DNA of 64,000 nucleotides from Oscillatoriaceae cyanobacterium Prado104 (GCA_025454405.1 JALOON010000048.1:1-64000); one strand, 5' to 3'. Shown: positions 19,457 to 28,430, counted from the stretch's first letter. Notes: a model not told the origin generated them from the sequence alone. Numbers and translations: made by a program.

Positions 19457-19575
19457 TGCCTATTATACCATGTAATTTCATCTTATGACACCCCTAATAT
19501 TAATCAGTCCGATCGCCCTTTACCTCTAAACATCTCCCTCACTATCATCCAGCGATACCGTTTCTCTATTTTTAA

Positions 19576-19830
19576 TTATTCTTTGCTTTGCGCGATGATT
19601 TCTAATAACTCTGGATTTGCTATCGATGACACTAACTGGGAATCAGCAGTAACTAAAGCAGCGCGCAACTTTTCTGGTGTAAGTTCGGGATATTTCTCTA
19701 ACACCTGTTGTTGGGTCCATCCAGCCGCAAAAAGACCCAGTAAAAATTCCACAGACAATCGAGATTCTGGCACTGCAGGTTGAGTTGTTGTAGTTTTTGG
19801 GTTTTGATGAATAAGCTTTCGCCAGTCCAT
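19576..19830 (-). CDS. DUF433-like small protein
   Basis: 84 residues. The central part, SVEFLLGLFAAGWTQQQVLE followed by KYPELTPEKLRAAL, is the helix-turn-helix-like half of DUF433 antitoxins, but the normal N-terminal INPxxxxGKPVIRGTRI motif is replaced by a non-conserved stretch. It may be a divergent or N-terminally altered member. No DUF5615 toxin partner is adjacent. 19831-20138 shows no other gene. Confidence 0.6.
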   Translation of the reverse strand: MDWRKLIHQNPKTTTTQPAVPESRLSVEFLLGLFAAGWTQQQVLEKYPELTPEKLRAALVTADSQLVSSIANPELLEIIAQSKE

Positions 19831-20138
19831 TGCTTTATTTAAAGTATTGATGAAGATTTGGCTGATTATACAGTATTTCGAGGCAGTACAAATACGGGAA
19901 CGCCCATCTGTAACTCGATCCTGGCTCCTTTAGTAATTTTACCTATTAAACCTATTAAATTGTTATTACGATCGCAGTGCTGCAATTTCTTATAGACTAG
20001 AGTGGTAAGGTGCAGACCGGGCGATCGCCTATTATGCTTGTGTTCGTTTCGATACCAAATTCAATACCAAACCGCGATCGCGCCCCATATCGAGTCACCG
20101 TACCATTCACCGTACAACTACTTTAACTTCTTAAAACT

Positions 20139-20489
20139 ATGGGAAAAAAGTCGAAAGTCAAAAAGTCCCAGGTCGAAAAACCCAGCTTGCTCTTCCAGCG
20201 GCTGCAAGAAGCTCTCGATCGAGGCAGTAAAGTTTGGATTAAAACAAATAATAGCAGTTTGGGTGGCATCCCGATTAATTTACATGGGGACTTCGCAGAG
20301 ATTTTGGTGATAGTTCCCCCTAACGAACACGGAGAAAATAGCGATGCTTACGGACAAGTTACGTGGCTGATCCGGCTGTCGGATATTATTGCAGTCGCTT
20401 ATCCTACAGAATACTGGTCTAAAGATAGATTGGAAAGTTTGCTACCCCCCGATCCGGTTCCCTCGGAAATCGGAGATTCGCAGGTTTAA
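20139..20489 (+). CDS. Conserved cyanobacterial hypothetical protein
   Basis: 116 residues with a Lys-rich N terminus (MGKKSKVKKSQVEKPS) and a compact alpha/beta part (GSKVWIKTNNSSLGGIPINL; VTWLIRLSDIIAVAYPTEYW). The pattern could fit an Sm-like or OB barrel, but I cannot assign a family. It is monocistronic and followed by a long hairpin. Confidence 0.65.
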   Translation: MGKKSKVKKSQVEKPSLLFQRLQEALDRGSKVWIKTNNSSLGGIPINLHGDFAEILVIVPPNEHGENSDAYGQVTWLIRLSDIIAVAYPTEYWSKDRLESLLPPDPVPSEIGDSQV

Positions 20490-20526
20490 TTGGTAAGGTG
20501 CGCGCTGCGCGCCAGCATTTTTAATA

Positions 20527-20573
20527 AATACAAAAGAGTCAGTTTTGTGCTTGAAAACTGGCTCTTTTGTATT
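20527..20573. terminator. 20-bp-stem bidirectional terminator
   Basis: Arms 20527-20546 and 20554-20573 pair along 20 bp with one G-T wobble and a 7-nt loop (GTGCTTG). The ends are A-rich on one side and T-rich on the other. It sits between the convergent genes at 20139 (+) and 20726 (-), ideal for terminating both. Confidence 0.85.
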
Positions 20574-20725
20574 TGCCTTTGATATTGAATCTGCTTAGTT
20601 GCACCCGATGGCTGTAAGTACGCAGCTTTTCTGCGTGCCTGCCCCTACGGCGATTTTTTACAATCAATCTCAAATGATTTGATGGTGGAGAAGATAAATT
20701 TATCGATCGATATTTCTCACTTTAA

Positions 20726-21118
20726 TTATTGATTGCACGCCGAAAGCTGGATTTTGCAGTTACCGCCATCTAGTTCGCTGCAACCGGCTAAAGCTTGAGC
20801 TTCTGCTGCCGATTTATCATCACCCCAACCAGCACCTGCACCACCTTTACCTACGGCAATCGCCCCGCAATTATTAGTATTTGATGTCAGCGCTTCGCAA
20901 TCGTTAGCACCTCCAGTTTGTGCGTTGCAGGCTGCTATCGCTGCGTTTAACGCCGCTCTCTCTGAAGGGTGATCCCAACTAATACCAGTGGCGTCAGTAG
21001 ACGGAGAATAAGCCGTCGCTCCGTAGGCGTCTTGAGCTCGCGCTACCTGGGCAGAACTCAACATAGGAATTGTCAGGGCTGTTACTACAACTAATTTGGA
21101 AAAAAGCTTGGGCAACAT
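20726..21118 (-). CDS. Secreted DUF4189 protein
   Basis: 130 residues with a signal peptide (LVVVTALTIPMLSSAQVARA, cut near AQD). A DUF4189 domain follows: AYGATAYSPSTDATGISWDH, repeated Ala-rich helices, and four or more Cys (ACNAQ, NDCEAL, NNCGAIAV, AGCSEL, NCKIQLSACNQ) that could form disulfides. Probably periplasmic; the function is unknown. Confidence 0.85.
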   Translation of the reverse strand: MLPKLFSKLVVVTALTIPMLSSAQVARAQDAYGATAYSPSTDATGISWDHPSERAALNAAIAACNAQTGGANDCEALTSNTNNCGAIAVGKGGAGAGWGDDKSAAEAQALAGCSELDGGNCKIQLSACNQ

Positions 21119-21274
21119 CTTTACTTGAATGCGTTTACAAAGTTAAACTTGGATATCTCATTAATATTAGATCGACAGCTTTATCCTTGTCAAGGATAAT
21201 TTTTTAGATAGCCATTATTGTAATAATTCATCATTTTTTTGCAAAGACTAAGTAAGAGTACGGAGGTAAATCCA

Positions 21275-22102
21275 ATGGTAGATATCCGCAAAATCCTCAG
21301 CAAACTTGCAGCCCAAGAAAAGCAGCTACTCGATACCAAATTCCTAGCTCCCTGCGTCCGGGGGGGAAAGGTGCGGACGAGAGTTAACTCAATGATTTAT
21401 ACTTTTCAACCGCAGCCGCGCAAGTTTGAAGGATGGGCAATTTTTCAGCCGATAAATGAGAAGATTGCTGCGGTAATTGAGGAGCCGAGTTTGCCACAAC
21501 TAACAGAGTATTTGCAACTGCTCATTCCGGTGCGCTTGCTGTTAGCTTTTCCGCTGCAAGGGCAAACTTGGCTGGCTTATCCGGTTAACGAATCCGACGC
21601 CAAACAGCGCACTGGCAATGCGAAACCCATACCAGTGCATTTAGTAACTGAAGGTTCGCAATTCGAGCCGATCGCGGCTAGGTGGGACGGTAATTCTTGG
21701 TGGTTTGAAGAAATTGACAGGCGCGCCGATCCGCTGCCTGCTGAGGAGTTGAAAGCAGCTTTGAAGAAGTTGGTTTTGCCTGAAGAAGTTCGCTTTAAGG
21801 GCATGACGCCAGAAATGCGAACTGTTTACGAATTGGTTGCCAGAAATATTAAAGATTTCGATCCGAAACTGCGGGATGAAAAGCGCTTGCAGGAGGCGCT
21901 GAAAATGGGCGGCGGCGAGTTGCGAGAATTTCGCGATCGCGATAATTTTTGGCTAGTTGAATGGACTAGCAGCACTGGAGAACACCACAGTTCTGCTATT
22001 GCTAAAAGCGATCTGACTGTTATCGGTGCTGGCATTTGCCTCAGCGGATTTGACAAAGATTTTGACTTGCAATCATTAGTCGGAGTAGTTGAAAATAGAT
22101 AA
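21275..22102 (+). CDS. Conserved protein of the Ubl/E1-linked locus, unknown function
   Basis: 275 residues starting MVDIRKILSKLAAQEKQLLD, with FLAPCVRGGKVRTRVNSMIY near the N terminus (one conspicuous Cys) and GICLSGFDKDFDLQSLVGVV at the C terminus. A good GGAGGT site supports ATG 21275. There is no membrane segment or enzyme motif. It runs in the same direction as the ThiF/E1-like gene 545 bp downstream and the Ro-like gene upstream, and shares their leader style. It may be a partner of the ubiquitin-like system (inference only). In-frame codons upstream of 21275 are unlikely to be used. Confidence 0.7.
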   Translation: MVDIRKILSKLAAQEKQLLDTKFLAPCVRGGKVRTRVNSMIYTFQPQPRKFEGWAIFQPINEKIAAVIEEPSLPQLTEYLQLLIPVRLLLAFPLQGQTWLAYPVNESDAKQRTGNAKPIPVHLVTEGSQFEPIAARWDGNSWWFEEIDRRADPLPAEELKAALKKLVLPEEVRFKGMTPEMRTVYELVARNIKDFDPKLRDEKRLQEALKMGGGELREFRDRDNFWLVEWTSSTGEHHSSAIAKSDLTVIGAGICLSGFDKDFDLQSLVGVVENR

Positions 22103-22106
22103 TTAG

Positions 22107-22170
22107 GTATGGGGGATTGGGCATGGGGGATTGGGCATGGGGCATGGGGCATGGGGCATGGGGCATGGAG
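22107..22170. repeat. GGGCATG/GGGGATT heptamer tandem repeats
   Basis: About eight GGGGATT / GGGCATG units run between the preceding gene and the four-helix-bundle gene. The complementary-type tract CCCAATG at 22583-22612 lies on the other side of that gene. Confidence 0.85.
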
Positions 22171-22202
22171 AATTGAAGGTAGTTGAATTTTTGGAGGGAA
22201 TT

Positions 22203-22520
22203 ATGGGAAGACCGGATTTTGAGGAATTGGATGTTTATAAGTTAGCGGAAAGTTTGGCAAATCAGGTTTGGGAAATTGTTAAAAAATGGGATTCCTTTAC
22301 AAAAGATACTATGGGCAAACAGATCGTTCGATCTGCCGATAGTGTCTGCGCTAATATTGCGGAAGGAAGAGGTCGTTATAATGACCAAGATAATCGCCGT
22401 TTTGTCAAAATTGCTAGAGGCTCTTTGTACGAAACAATAAGTTGGTTAAGACTAGCTTATGCTCGAAAACTTATTACTAAGGAACAAGTCAACAAATTCC
22501 AACCAACTCTTGATGAATGA
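22203..22520 (+). CDS. Four-helix-bundle (S23/IVS) protein, C terminus cut by TGA
   Basis: 105 residues of the 23S-rRNA-intervening-sequence/four-helix-bundle family: FEELDVYKLAESLANQVWEI, then QIVRSADSVCANIAEGRGRY and ARGSLYETISWLRLA. GGAGGG before the ATG fixes the start. The family's usual tail continues in the same frame after a TGA at 22518-22520 (LPKLNAYLKGIGHRK up to 22568), so a nonsense change has removed the last helix end. Heptamer repeats flank the gene on both sides, suggesting that gene and repeats came as a unit. Function of the family is unclear. Confidence 0.8.
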   Translation: MGRPDFEELDVYKLAESLANQVWEIVKKWDSFTKDTMGKQIVRSADSVCANIAEGRGRYNDQDNRRFVKIARGSLYETISWLRLAYARKLITKEQVNKFQPTLDE

Positions 22521-22582
22521 CTTCCCAAACTCAATGCCTATTTGAAAGGAATAGGACACAGAAAATAAGCCGTAAAACCACC

Positions 22583-22640
22583 CAATGCCCAATGCCCAAT
22601 GCCCAATGCCCGAGACCCAATCCCCAATCCCCAATTCTCA
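22583..22640. repeat. CCCAATG heptamer tandem repeats
   Basis: At least four CCCAATG units followed by CCCCAAT variants, the inverse-type partner of 22107-22170, just before the E1-like start codon. Confidence 0.85.
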
Positions 22641-22646
22641 ATCCTA

Positions 22647-23285
22647 ATGAGTATATTTTTTCACGAACAACTGTACCGAACTCCCCAAGTGATGTCGGTG
22701 TTAAAAAACTTTCCAGTAACCGTGTGCGGTGCTGGCGCTTTGGGCGCGAATATTACAGAAAGTTTAGCTCGATCGGGCTTTTGCCAGTTAAAAGTAATCG
22801 ATCGCGATCGCATCGAAGAACGCAACCTTTCCACTCAACCTTACTATCGATCGGATGTCGGCGCATTCAAAGCCAAAATTCTCGCCAACAATCTTTACCG
22901 CGCCCTCGGAGTCAAGGTAGACGCGCACTCAAAAGAATTGATACCGGCAAATGCCGACAAACTACTTGCCAACAGCGCCGCCGTCATCGATACTTTTGAT
23001 AACAGTGCGGCGCGGCAAGCTGTCAAAGATTGCTGTGCCGCCGCTGCTGTTCCCTGCCTCCATGTCGGATTAGCTGCCGATTACTCCGAGGTAATTTGGA
23101 ACGAACACTATCGCGTTCCTTCACCTGCAAATGATGATGTTTGCGATTACCCCCTAACGAGAAACTTGGTAATGCTGACGGTTGCTGTTGCCTGTGAAGT
23201 AATTGTTGCTTTTGCAGGAGCCCGAGAACAACAAAATTTTACTTGCACGATCGGAGATTTTGCAGTAAAACCGTTGGTATTGTAA
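22647..23285 (+). CDS. ThiF/E1-like adenylyltransferase
   Basis: 212 residues with the E1/ThiF/MoeB nucleotide-binding core: VTVCGAGALGANITESLARS (GxGxxG), LKVIDRDRIEERNLSTQPYY with the conserved Asp/Arg/Asn pattern, SDVGAFKAK, and VIDTFDNSAARQAVKD. Enzymes of this type adenylate the C-terminal Gly of a ubiquitin-like protein. The usual pair of CxxC zinc motifs is absent; single Cys residues occur at CLHVG and DDVCDYP. The small Ubl at 13736 in the same direction is the only candidate substrate in the window. ATG 22647 is chosen because upstream codons lie in heptamer repeats. Confidence 0.88.
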   Translation: MSIFFHEQLYRTPQVMSVLKNFPVTVCGAGALGANITESLARSGFCQLKVIDRDRIEERNLSTQPYYRSDVGAFKAKILANNLYRALGVKVDAHSKELIPANADKLLANSAAVIDTFDNSAARQAVKDCCAAAAVPCLHVGLAADYSEVIWNEHYRVPSPANDDVCDYPLTRNLVMLTVAVACEVIVAFAGAREQQNFTCTIGDFAVKPLVL

Positions 23286-23423
23286 AATGCCTCGTGGTTG
23301 TTGCCAGAAATCCGGTCGATCGAGACTGGTTGCCCAGCACCCCGTCCCAAAAATCCGGTTTCTCACCCTCGAACGCGATCGTCAAACCTACAAAACACGC
23401 TTGAGAAAATTAACAGGGAGATT

Positions 23424-23798
23424 ATGGTCGGAAAAGACACTTTTTCTATTTTACTCGCAGTTCTATTCCTATTAGTTTTGGCTGGCGTCGGTGGCGGATC
23501 GACTATTGCCTGGAGCGACAACGAAATTTGCGCGCCGCACGATAATTGCCACGAACCAGAACAGAGACCCCACAGGCCCCATAGAAGAATTTTAAAACAA
23601 GGTTCTAGAGGCGAAGATGTCAAGCGACTGCAAAAAGTGCTGATCGCTAGGGGTTTTTGTCCGAAACCTTTTGTCGCTGACGGCATATACGGACCGACAA
23701 CTAAAAAGGCTGTGAAGGAATTTCAACGGCAAGCCAACCTGCGCGCCGATGGAGTTGTGGGGCGGGAAACTTGGGACAGAATCTTTGCTTCTTCTTAG
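23424..23798 (+). CDS. Membrane-anchored peptidoglycan-binding protein
   Basis: 124 residues. One N-terminal membrane anchor (FSILLAVLFLLVLAGVGGGS) is followed by a linker with NEICAPHDNCHEPEQRPHRP and a PG_binding_1 domain: GSRGEDVKRLQKVLIARGFC, DGIYGPTTKKAVKEFQRQAN, RADGVVGRETWDRIF. It should sit at the inner membrane and touch the cell wall. CAGGGAG precedes the ATG at 23424, which is favoured over upstream codons. Confidence 0.85.
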   Translation: MVGKDTFSILLAVLFLLVLAGVGGGSTIAWSDNEICAPHDNCHEPEQRPHRPHRRILKQGSRGEDVKRLQKVLIARGFCPKPFVADGIYGPTTKKAVKEFQRQANLRADGVVGRETWDRIFASS

Positions 23799-23888
23799 TT
23801 TTAAAAGCCTTTTGCAGTTGCGCTTCGATCTGCCCTTTACGCAACTGCAAACAGGGCAATCATCGCTTGCAATATCTGGGAATTAGCA

Positions 23889-24485
23889 ATGAACGATCGA
23901 GCGGAAACTAGATTGCCAGCACAAGAAATTTTAGATTTTTGGTTTGGAAAGTCTAATTCTCCTGAGTTTGGCAAATCTCAAAAGAAATGGTTTGAAAAAA
24001 ATTTAGATTTTGACTCGGAAGTGCGATCGCGCTTTCTTGTACAATACGAATTGGCAGTTTCCGGTCAACTCGACGATTGGCAAGATTCTCCTCAAGAATG
24101 CCTCGCATTAATTATACTATTAGATCAGTTTTCGCGCAATATGTTTCGCGGAACTCCTCGAACTTTTGCTGCAGACGGCAAAGCTTTAATTGTCGCCGAT
24201 CGAGCTGTGAAAAATAAGTTCGATCGAGCGTTGTTGCCAGTACAAAGGTGGTTTATTTACCTACCATTTGAACACAGCGAAAACCTAGAACACCAGCAAA
24301 AATCCGTAGAACTATTCAACCAACTCAGAGGCGAACCCGACAGCGAATTAGTAATTGACTACGCGAGGCGGCATTTAGAAATCATCGAACGTTTTGGCAG
24401 ATTTCCGCACCGCAATCAAATTCTCGGGCGCGAAACAACTCCTGAAGAAGCAGAGTTTCTCAAACAGCCCGGTTCTGGATTTTAA
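23889..24485 (+). CDS. DUF924 family protein
   Basis: 198 residues matching DUF924 over the whole length: EILDFWFGKSNSPEFGKSQK, LIILLDQFSRNMFRGTPRTF, RWFIYLPFEHSENLEHQQKS and HLEIIERFGRFPHRNQILGR. It is a soluble TPR-like all-helical protein found across bacteria and eukaryotes without a known activity. Monocistronic. Confidence 0.93.
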   Translation: MNDRAETRLPAQEILDFWFGKSNSPEFGKSQKKWFEKNLDFDSEVRSRFLVQYELAVSGQLDDWQDSPQECLALIILLDQFSRNMFRGTPRTFAADGKALIVADRAVKNKFDRALLPVQRWFIYLPFEHSENLEHQQKSVELFNQLRGEPDSELVIDYARRHLEIIERFGRFPHRNQILGRETTPEEAEFLKQPGSGF

Positions 24486-24487
24486 AG

Positions 24488-24580
24488 AGAAGGAAGAGGG
24501 AAGAAGGAAGAGGGAACAGGGAATAGGGAACAGGGAACAGGGAAGAAGGAACAGGGAACAGGGAAAAGGGAAGAAAAGTA
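24488..24580. repeat. GGGAACA/GAAGAAG heptamer repeat tract
   Basis: Purine-rich tandem units GGGAAGA, GGGAACA and GGGAATA, about twelve in all, between the DUF924 gene and the convergent proline-rich gene. Confidence 0.8.
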
Positions 24581-24649
24581 AGAATTTCAGGAATTTAAAT
24601 GGAAGCCGCCGCAACCTGCGGCGGCTCAATTCTGGTTGTATTCCCAGCT

Positions 24650-25156
24650 TTACCACAGCCCTCTCACGGGACGGGGAGCCGGACGCGGTGCCGGTGCCGG
24701 ACGGGGCGGAACTGCTGGCTGAACGCGGGGAGGAGGAGCCGGACGCGGTGCCGGTGCTGGTATCGGGGGTGGTGCTGGGGGCGTTTCAACGCGGGGAGTT
24801 ACCGTGCGTTGAACGGTTGTGGCTGTCACCTTAACGTTGGGGACCACCATGATGCTTTCAATCTGCGAGCCTCCGACGATGCTGGCTTGGACTTTCATCC
24901 CCGGCACTAAGGAGGTAATTCTCAGGACGCAAGTTTGAATCCGCAGAGTCCTGTAGCGCTCATTTTCTGGCTTGATGGTGATGACGTTGCCGACAATGCT
25001 TTTGACTATTCCAGTAACTGTTTCCGCGTTCGCTGTTACGGTCTGCGTTTGGGCTATTTGAATTGCAGGGTTGGCAATTGCTGGAGGTACTGATAGTGCT
25101 GAAACTAGCACCGAAAGGCTGGCACCTGTTAATAATTTGATGTTTTGAAAACCCAT
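24650..25156 (-). CDS. Secreted protein with proline-rich tail
   Basis: 168 residues: signal peptide (LLTGASLSVLVSALSVPPAI), a small beta domain of about 90 residues (VTGIVKSIVGNVITIKPENE...LVPGMKVQASIVGG) and a Pro/Ala/Arg-rich tail of ~40 residues in which PAPRPAP recurs. The beta part looks like a small barrel of DUF5666 type, and the tail may contact the cell wall. The function is unknown. Long frames on the other strand over the GC-rich tail are shadows. Confidence 0.75.
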   Translation of the reverse strand: MGFQNIKLLTGASLSVLVSALSVPPAIANPAIQIAQTQTVTANAETVTGIVKSIVGNVITIKPENERYRTLRIQTCVLRITSLVPGMKVQASIVGGSQIESIMVVPNVKVTATTVQRTVTPRVETPPAPPPIPAPAPRPAPPPRVQPAVPPRPAPAPRPAPRPVRGLW

Positions 25157-25628
25157 TGAAACCTCACATTGACTGCTATTTAAGGTTGGATTGGCTTCCG
25201 CTGCGGGAAAACCCCAACATTTAAACCTAATCTAGTTTACTCCCCAAAGTAGGAAAATTAAGACAATCTTACATAAAAGATTATCAAACAAAATTTCATA
25301 GACTCTATTTTACTGCTAAAGTTCCCGATCGATTCAGCCAGTAATTTCACCTAGCTCTAATCCTTACTGGTACTGTTCCGGACGCATCAAAAACCTATTA
25401 CTGCGATCGCGCTCGTACCATCTATTTGTGCTGTTGGGACAGGGCAATGCCGTATACTTACCAGTAGAGCGGGCCGATCGACCCTCGATCGCGCTGTCGT
25501 GATATATTAAGATTTAGCGATTTGCGGATAATTGAGATATAAATTTTGTAGGTAGGGACACGGCAAAGCTGTCTCCTTACCAATAAATGCCGCATCCTTA
25601 GTGGTAGAGGAGTCGATCGAACAAAACA
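25157..25628. other. Intergenic region, no gene seen
   Basis: 472 bp with HIP1-like sites (GCGATCGC near 25403 and GATCGCGC near 25486) and short palindromes (GTAGGTAGGGACACGGCAAA...). No coding or RNA gene is supported. It probably holds the divergent promoters of the flanking genes. Confidence 0.6.
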
Positions 25629-26264
25629 ATGGCGAACAGCAAAATTTTATTTGGCAAACTAATTGTATTGAGCTTGAGTGCAGCGTCACTGTCAGTCGCT
25701 TGGCAACAGCCTGTAGCTGCCGAAATTATTGCTAATTCAAATAATAGTGCGATCGCGTCGCAGTCGGTCAAACCCGAGTCCAAATTGCCGGATCTGGGCG
25801 CGCCGGAACTGCCGCCATTGGGAGAACCATTTCGCTTTATTCCCCAGGAACCAAAAGCCCCAGTAAATCCAGTTGAAGAAGTGCGTTTGGTACTGAGATT
25901 GCGAGAACGCCGGGTCTATGTTTACCGACAGAATAAAGTACAAACAAGTTTCCCCGTGGCGGTGGGAAAAGACGGTTGGGAAACCCCCACAGGGAACTTT
26001 AAAGTTTTGCAAATGATTAAAGATCCGGTTTGGGAACATCCTTGGACGGGAGAACTTGTTCCTGCTGGACCGGACAATCCTTTAGGGACTAGATGGATCG
26101 GGTTTTGGACGGATGGCAAGAATGTGATTGGCTTTCACGGTACTCCGAATCCAGAGTCGATCGGGCGAGCTGCTTCTCACGGTTGTGTGAGAATGTTTGA
26201 TAAAGATGTCCGGGCTTTATTTGAAAAAGTAGCCGTGGGAACGCCTGTAATTGTCGAGCATTAA
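25629..26264 (+). CDS. L,D-transpeptidase (YkuD)
   Basis: 211 residues with a signal peptide (VLSLSAASLSVAWQQPVAA) and a YkuD domain at about residues 85-210. It has the substrate loop VGKDGWETPTGNFKVLQM, the catalytic His region (VIGFHGTPNPE) and the catalytic motif RAASHGCVRM with Cys. It forms 3-3 crosslinks in peptidoglycan or attaches proteins to it, in the periplasm. Monocistronic. Confidence 0.95.
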   Translation: MANSKILFGKLIVLSLSAASLSVAWQQPVAAEIIANSNNSAIASQSVKPESKLPDLGAPELPPLGEPFRFIPQEPKAPVNPVEEVRLVLRLRERRVYVYRQNKVQTSFPVAVGKDGWETPTGNFKVLQMIKDPVWEHPWTGELVPAGPDNPLGTRWIGFWTDGKNVIGFHGTPNPESIGRAASHGCVRMFDKDVRALFEKVAVGTPVIVEH

Positions 26265-26266
26265 GA

Positions 26267-26561
26267 AGGAGTTTTGAGTTTTGAGTTTTGAGTTGAAGAA
26301 AAGTTTTGAGTTGTTCGGGAGTTACTGGTTCCCAGGCTGTGCCTGGGAACCCAGATCTAGAGGCTCTGCCTCGACTGAGGCTGCATTCGAGGCAGAGCCT
26401 CTAGATCTGCATTACCAGGCAGAGCCTGGTAACGAGTAAATACCAGGCAGAGCCTGGTAACGAGTAATTTCAAATCTGACCGATCGCAAATCTCAAGTTT
26501 TGAGTTTTGAATTAAGAACTTTTTTTAACTCAAAACTCAAAATTCAAAACTCAAAACTCCT
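26267..26561. repeat. Cluster of dispersed palindromes
   Basis: The gap has GAGTTTTGAGT repeats at 26267-26290 and 26495-26560, and between them nested palindromes: GTTCCCAGGCTGTGCCTGGGAAC (split as GTTCCCAGGC/GCCTGGGAAC) at 26328-26350, AGATCTAGAGGCTCTGCCTCG with its inverse at about 26353-26410, and TACCAGGCAGAGCCTGGTA twice (about 26412-26455). The first two motifs occur inside cobN (38663-38708). They can act as terminators for the convergent flanking genes. Confidence 0.8.
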
Positions 26562-28430
26562 TCAAATAGATTGTTGGTATTTCTCCAGCAGTTCCGAGAT
26601 GTAATCGTAGCCGTCAACACCGATCGAAGGAATGATGTCCGATCGATATTTTGCCAAGGATTTTTTAAAGGCTTCAGCCCCCATTTGTCCCTGCAAAATT
26701 GTTAGCAAACCCGCCGCTTGACGCCACTCGATCGCCCCAATTTGCTCTAAATTGTACATTCCCAAACTACCAGCAAATATTGTTTTTTCCCGATCGCCAT
26801 TGCTGTAATAAGCTTGTGCTAAATAAGCCAAATTCAAGCCTTGCAAGTACAAGTCGCCCGAATATCTGGCGGCTTCCCAACCTTTGGCTAAATATTCGAT
26901 CGCGCTTTCGGGACTTTCCAGAGCAATTTTGGCAATTCCCAAACTGCTAGCACAAAAAGCTTGACTTTGCCAGTCGCCCAATCTTTGGGACAGCGACAAA
27001 CCTTGTTCTAAATAACCGATCGCGCTTTCATAAACCTCCGGTTCTGCTTGTTCCAACTGCCGCGCGCCAAAGACTTCGCTATAACCCAAATTAGCCAAAG
27101 CATTTGCCTCGCCTTGCCTTTCTCCCGCCTGTCTGGCGAGAATTAAAGCCCGCTGGCTGTAATTAATGGCTTCCTGATAATTTTTCAGAGAAACCAAGTT
27201 GCGGCTGATGTGATTGAGGCTGGCAATTTCGCAGGCTTTGTCATTTTCCGATCGCGCGATTTCCAGCGCTTCTTTGTGAACTATAATAGCGCGATCGTAA
27301 GCTCCGATCGCTCGCTGCGAATAACCCAACAGCGTGATAATGCGCGCCTTAGCTTGAGTCCCTTCTACCCGGCGCAGCGGTTCGTCTAAATAATCCAAAG
27401 TATGTCGCAAAGCTTTGCCGTCAAAGGAAGCAAAAATTCCCCCGTAAAGCGGGAAGTAATCGCGCTGGGCAAAAGCGCGCAAAATTTGCAGCGTTACTTG
27501 AAAACAAGCGTTTGCTAACTGTTCGCCGCTCTTGGTAGAATTGTTAAATCCGTTAGCTAGCTGGCTCCAGATGACGGCAAAATTAATGTAAGTAGAAATT
27601 GCAGCTTGTGCCGAAGCTTTGGCATCGTAAATTTGTTTGTCAAACCAGATAATTAATGCCCGCTGCAAGCATTGCAAAACAATTGTTAATTCCACCACAT
27701 TTCCCAATTCTAAATTAGACTGTTTGGCAGCTAATTCAATTAACGAGCGATCGCTCGCAATGGCATTTAAAATCTCGCTGGTAAAGCCACTGTTCACCTT
27801 TTTTCCCCAAAAAGCCCAAGGGCTGTTTTGTTCTGGAGCACCGCCAAATCCTAGCTGTTGCGGTTGGTAAGCCCAGCCGACAAGTTCCGCTTCCAAACGC
27901 TGCCAAGATTCTAAACCTTTGGCAATGCCCGAGGTGATTTGCTGCAAATCTTTTTCGGTGTCGGGATTGGCAGTTTGCAGCATTTGTTGGTGCAGGGATT
28001 TTGCCAACTGCTGCAATTGATCTAAAGTTAGAGGGTGTTCTTTGTTGGGGTCAATTACTTGGAATAAAGCGAGGAGGCGGCTGTGAGATTCGGCAGTAAT
28101 AATTTGTTGGAGGGCAGATGCGATCGCGCTGGAAACTCGGTTATCTTTCTGCCAGCGTTCCCATTCTCCTTGGATAGTTTTGAGCGCTCTGAGAGTGCGA
28201 TTTGCTTTGGCTTGTTTGAGTTCGTCTTTTTCATTTCTCACTTGGTTTTCCGCTGCGTCGAGGCGTTCGCCAAAACAGCGTTCAAAAACTTCGCCCGTAC
28301 CTGTTCCGATGTCTTGCACGAGCATTTGATAAACTTGTTCTTTCGATCGAATTTGACCTTTGAGGGTGATTTCCACAATTTTGTCAATCAGTCCCAGGTA
28401 GCGATCGCGCAGTGAAGTAGAGTCTGGCAT
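26562..28430 (-). CDS. Large TPR protein
   Basis: 622 residues. Residues 1-330 are helical without repeats (coiled-coil-like ENQVRNEKDELKQAKANR near 80). Residues ~350-590 are tetratricopeptide repeats of the LGN/Rapsyn type (AIIVHKEALEIARSENDKAC, AINYSQRALILARQAGERQG, AIEYLAKGWEAARYSGDLYL). It is a cytoplasmic scaffold with no enzymatic domain, monocistronic. The partner is unknown. Confidence 0.85.
   Translation of the reverse strand: MPDSTSLRDRYLGLIDKIVEITLKGQIRSKEQVYQMLVQDIGTGTGEVFERCFGERLDAAENQVRNEKDELKQAKANRTLRALKTIQGEWERWQKDNRVSSAIASALQQIITAESHSRLLALFQVIDPNKEHPLTLDQLQQLAKSLHQQMLQTANPDTEKDLQQITSGIAKGLESWQRLEAELVGWAYQPQQLGFGGAPEQNSPWAFWGKKVNSGFTSEILNAIASDRSLIELAAKQSNLELGNVVELTIVLQCLQRALIIWFDKQIYDAKASAQAAISTYINFAVIWSQLANGFNNSTKSGEQLANACFQVTLQILRAFAQRDYFPLYGGIFASFDGKALRHTLDYLDEPLRRVEGTQAKARIITLLGYSQRAIGAYDRAIIVHKEALEIARSENDKACEIASLNHISRNLVSLKNYQEAINYSQRALILARQAGERQGEANALANLGYSEVFGARQLEQAEPEVYESAIGYLEQGLSLSQRLGDWQSQAFCASSLGIAKIALESPESAIEYLAKGWEAARYSGDLYLQGLNLAYLAQAYYSNGDREKTIFAGSLGMYNLEQIGAIEWRQAAGLLTILQGQMGAEAFKKSLAKYRSDIIPSIGVDGYDYISELLEKYQQSI

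Noticed and set aside
24394-24910. Plus-strand open frames over the proline-rich gene
   Set aside because: They are shadows of the GC-rich Pro/Arg-rich minus-strand gene with a clear signal peptide. Their products look compositional (RTRCRCRTG-type).
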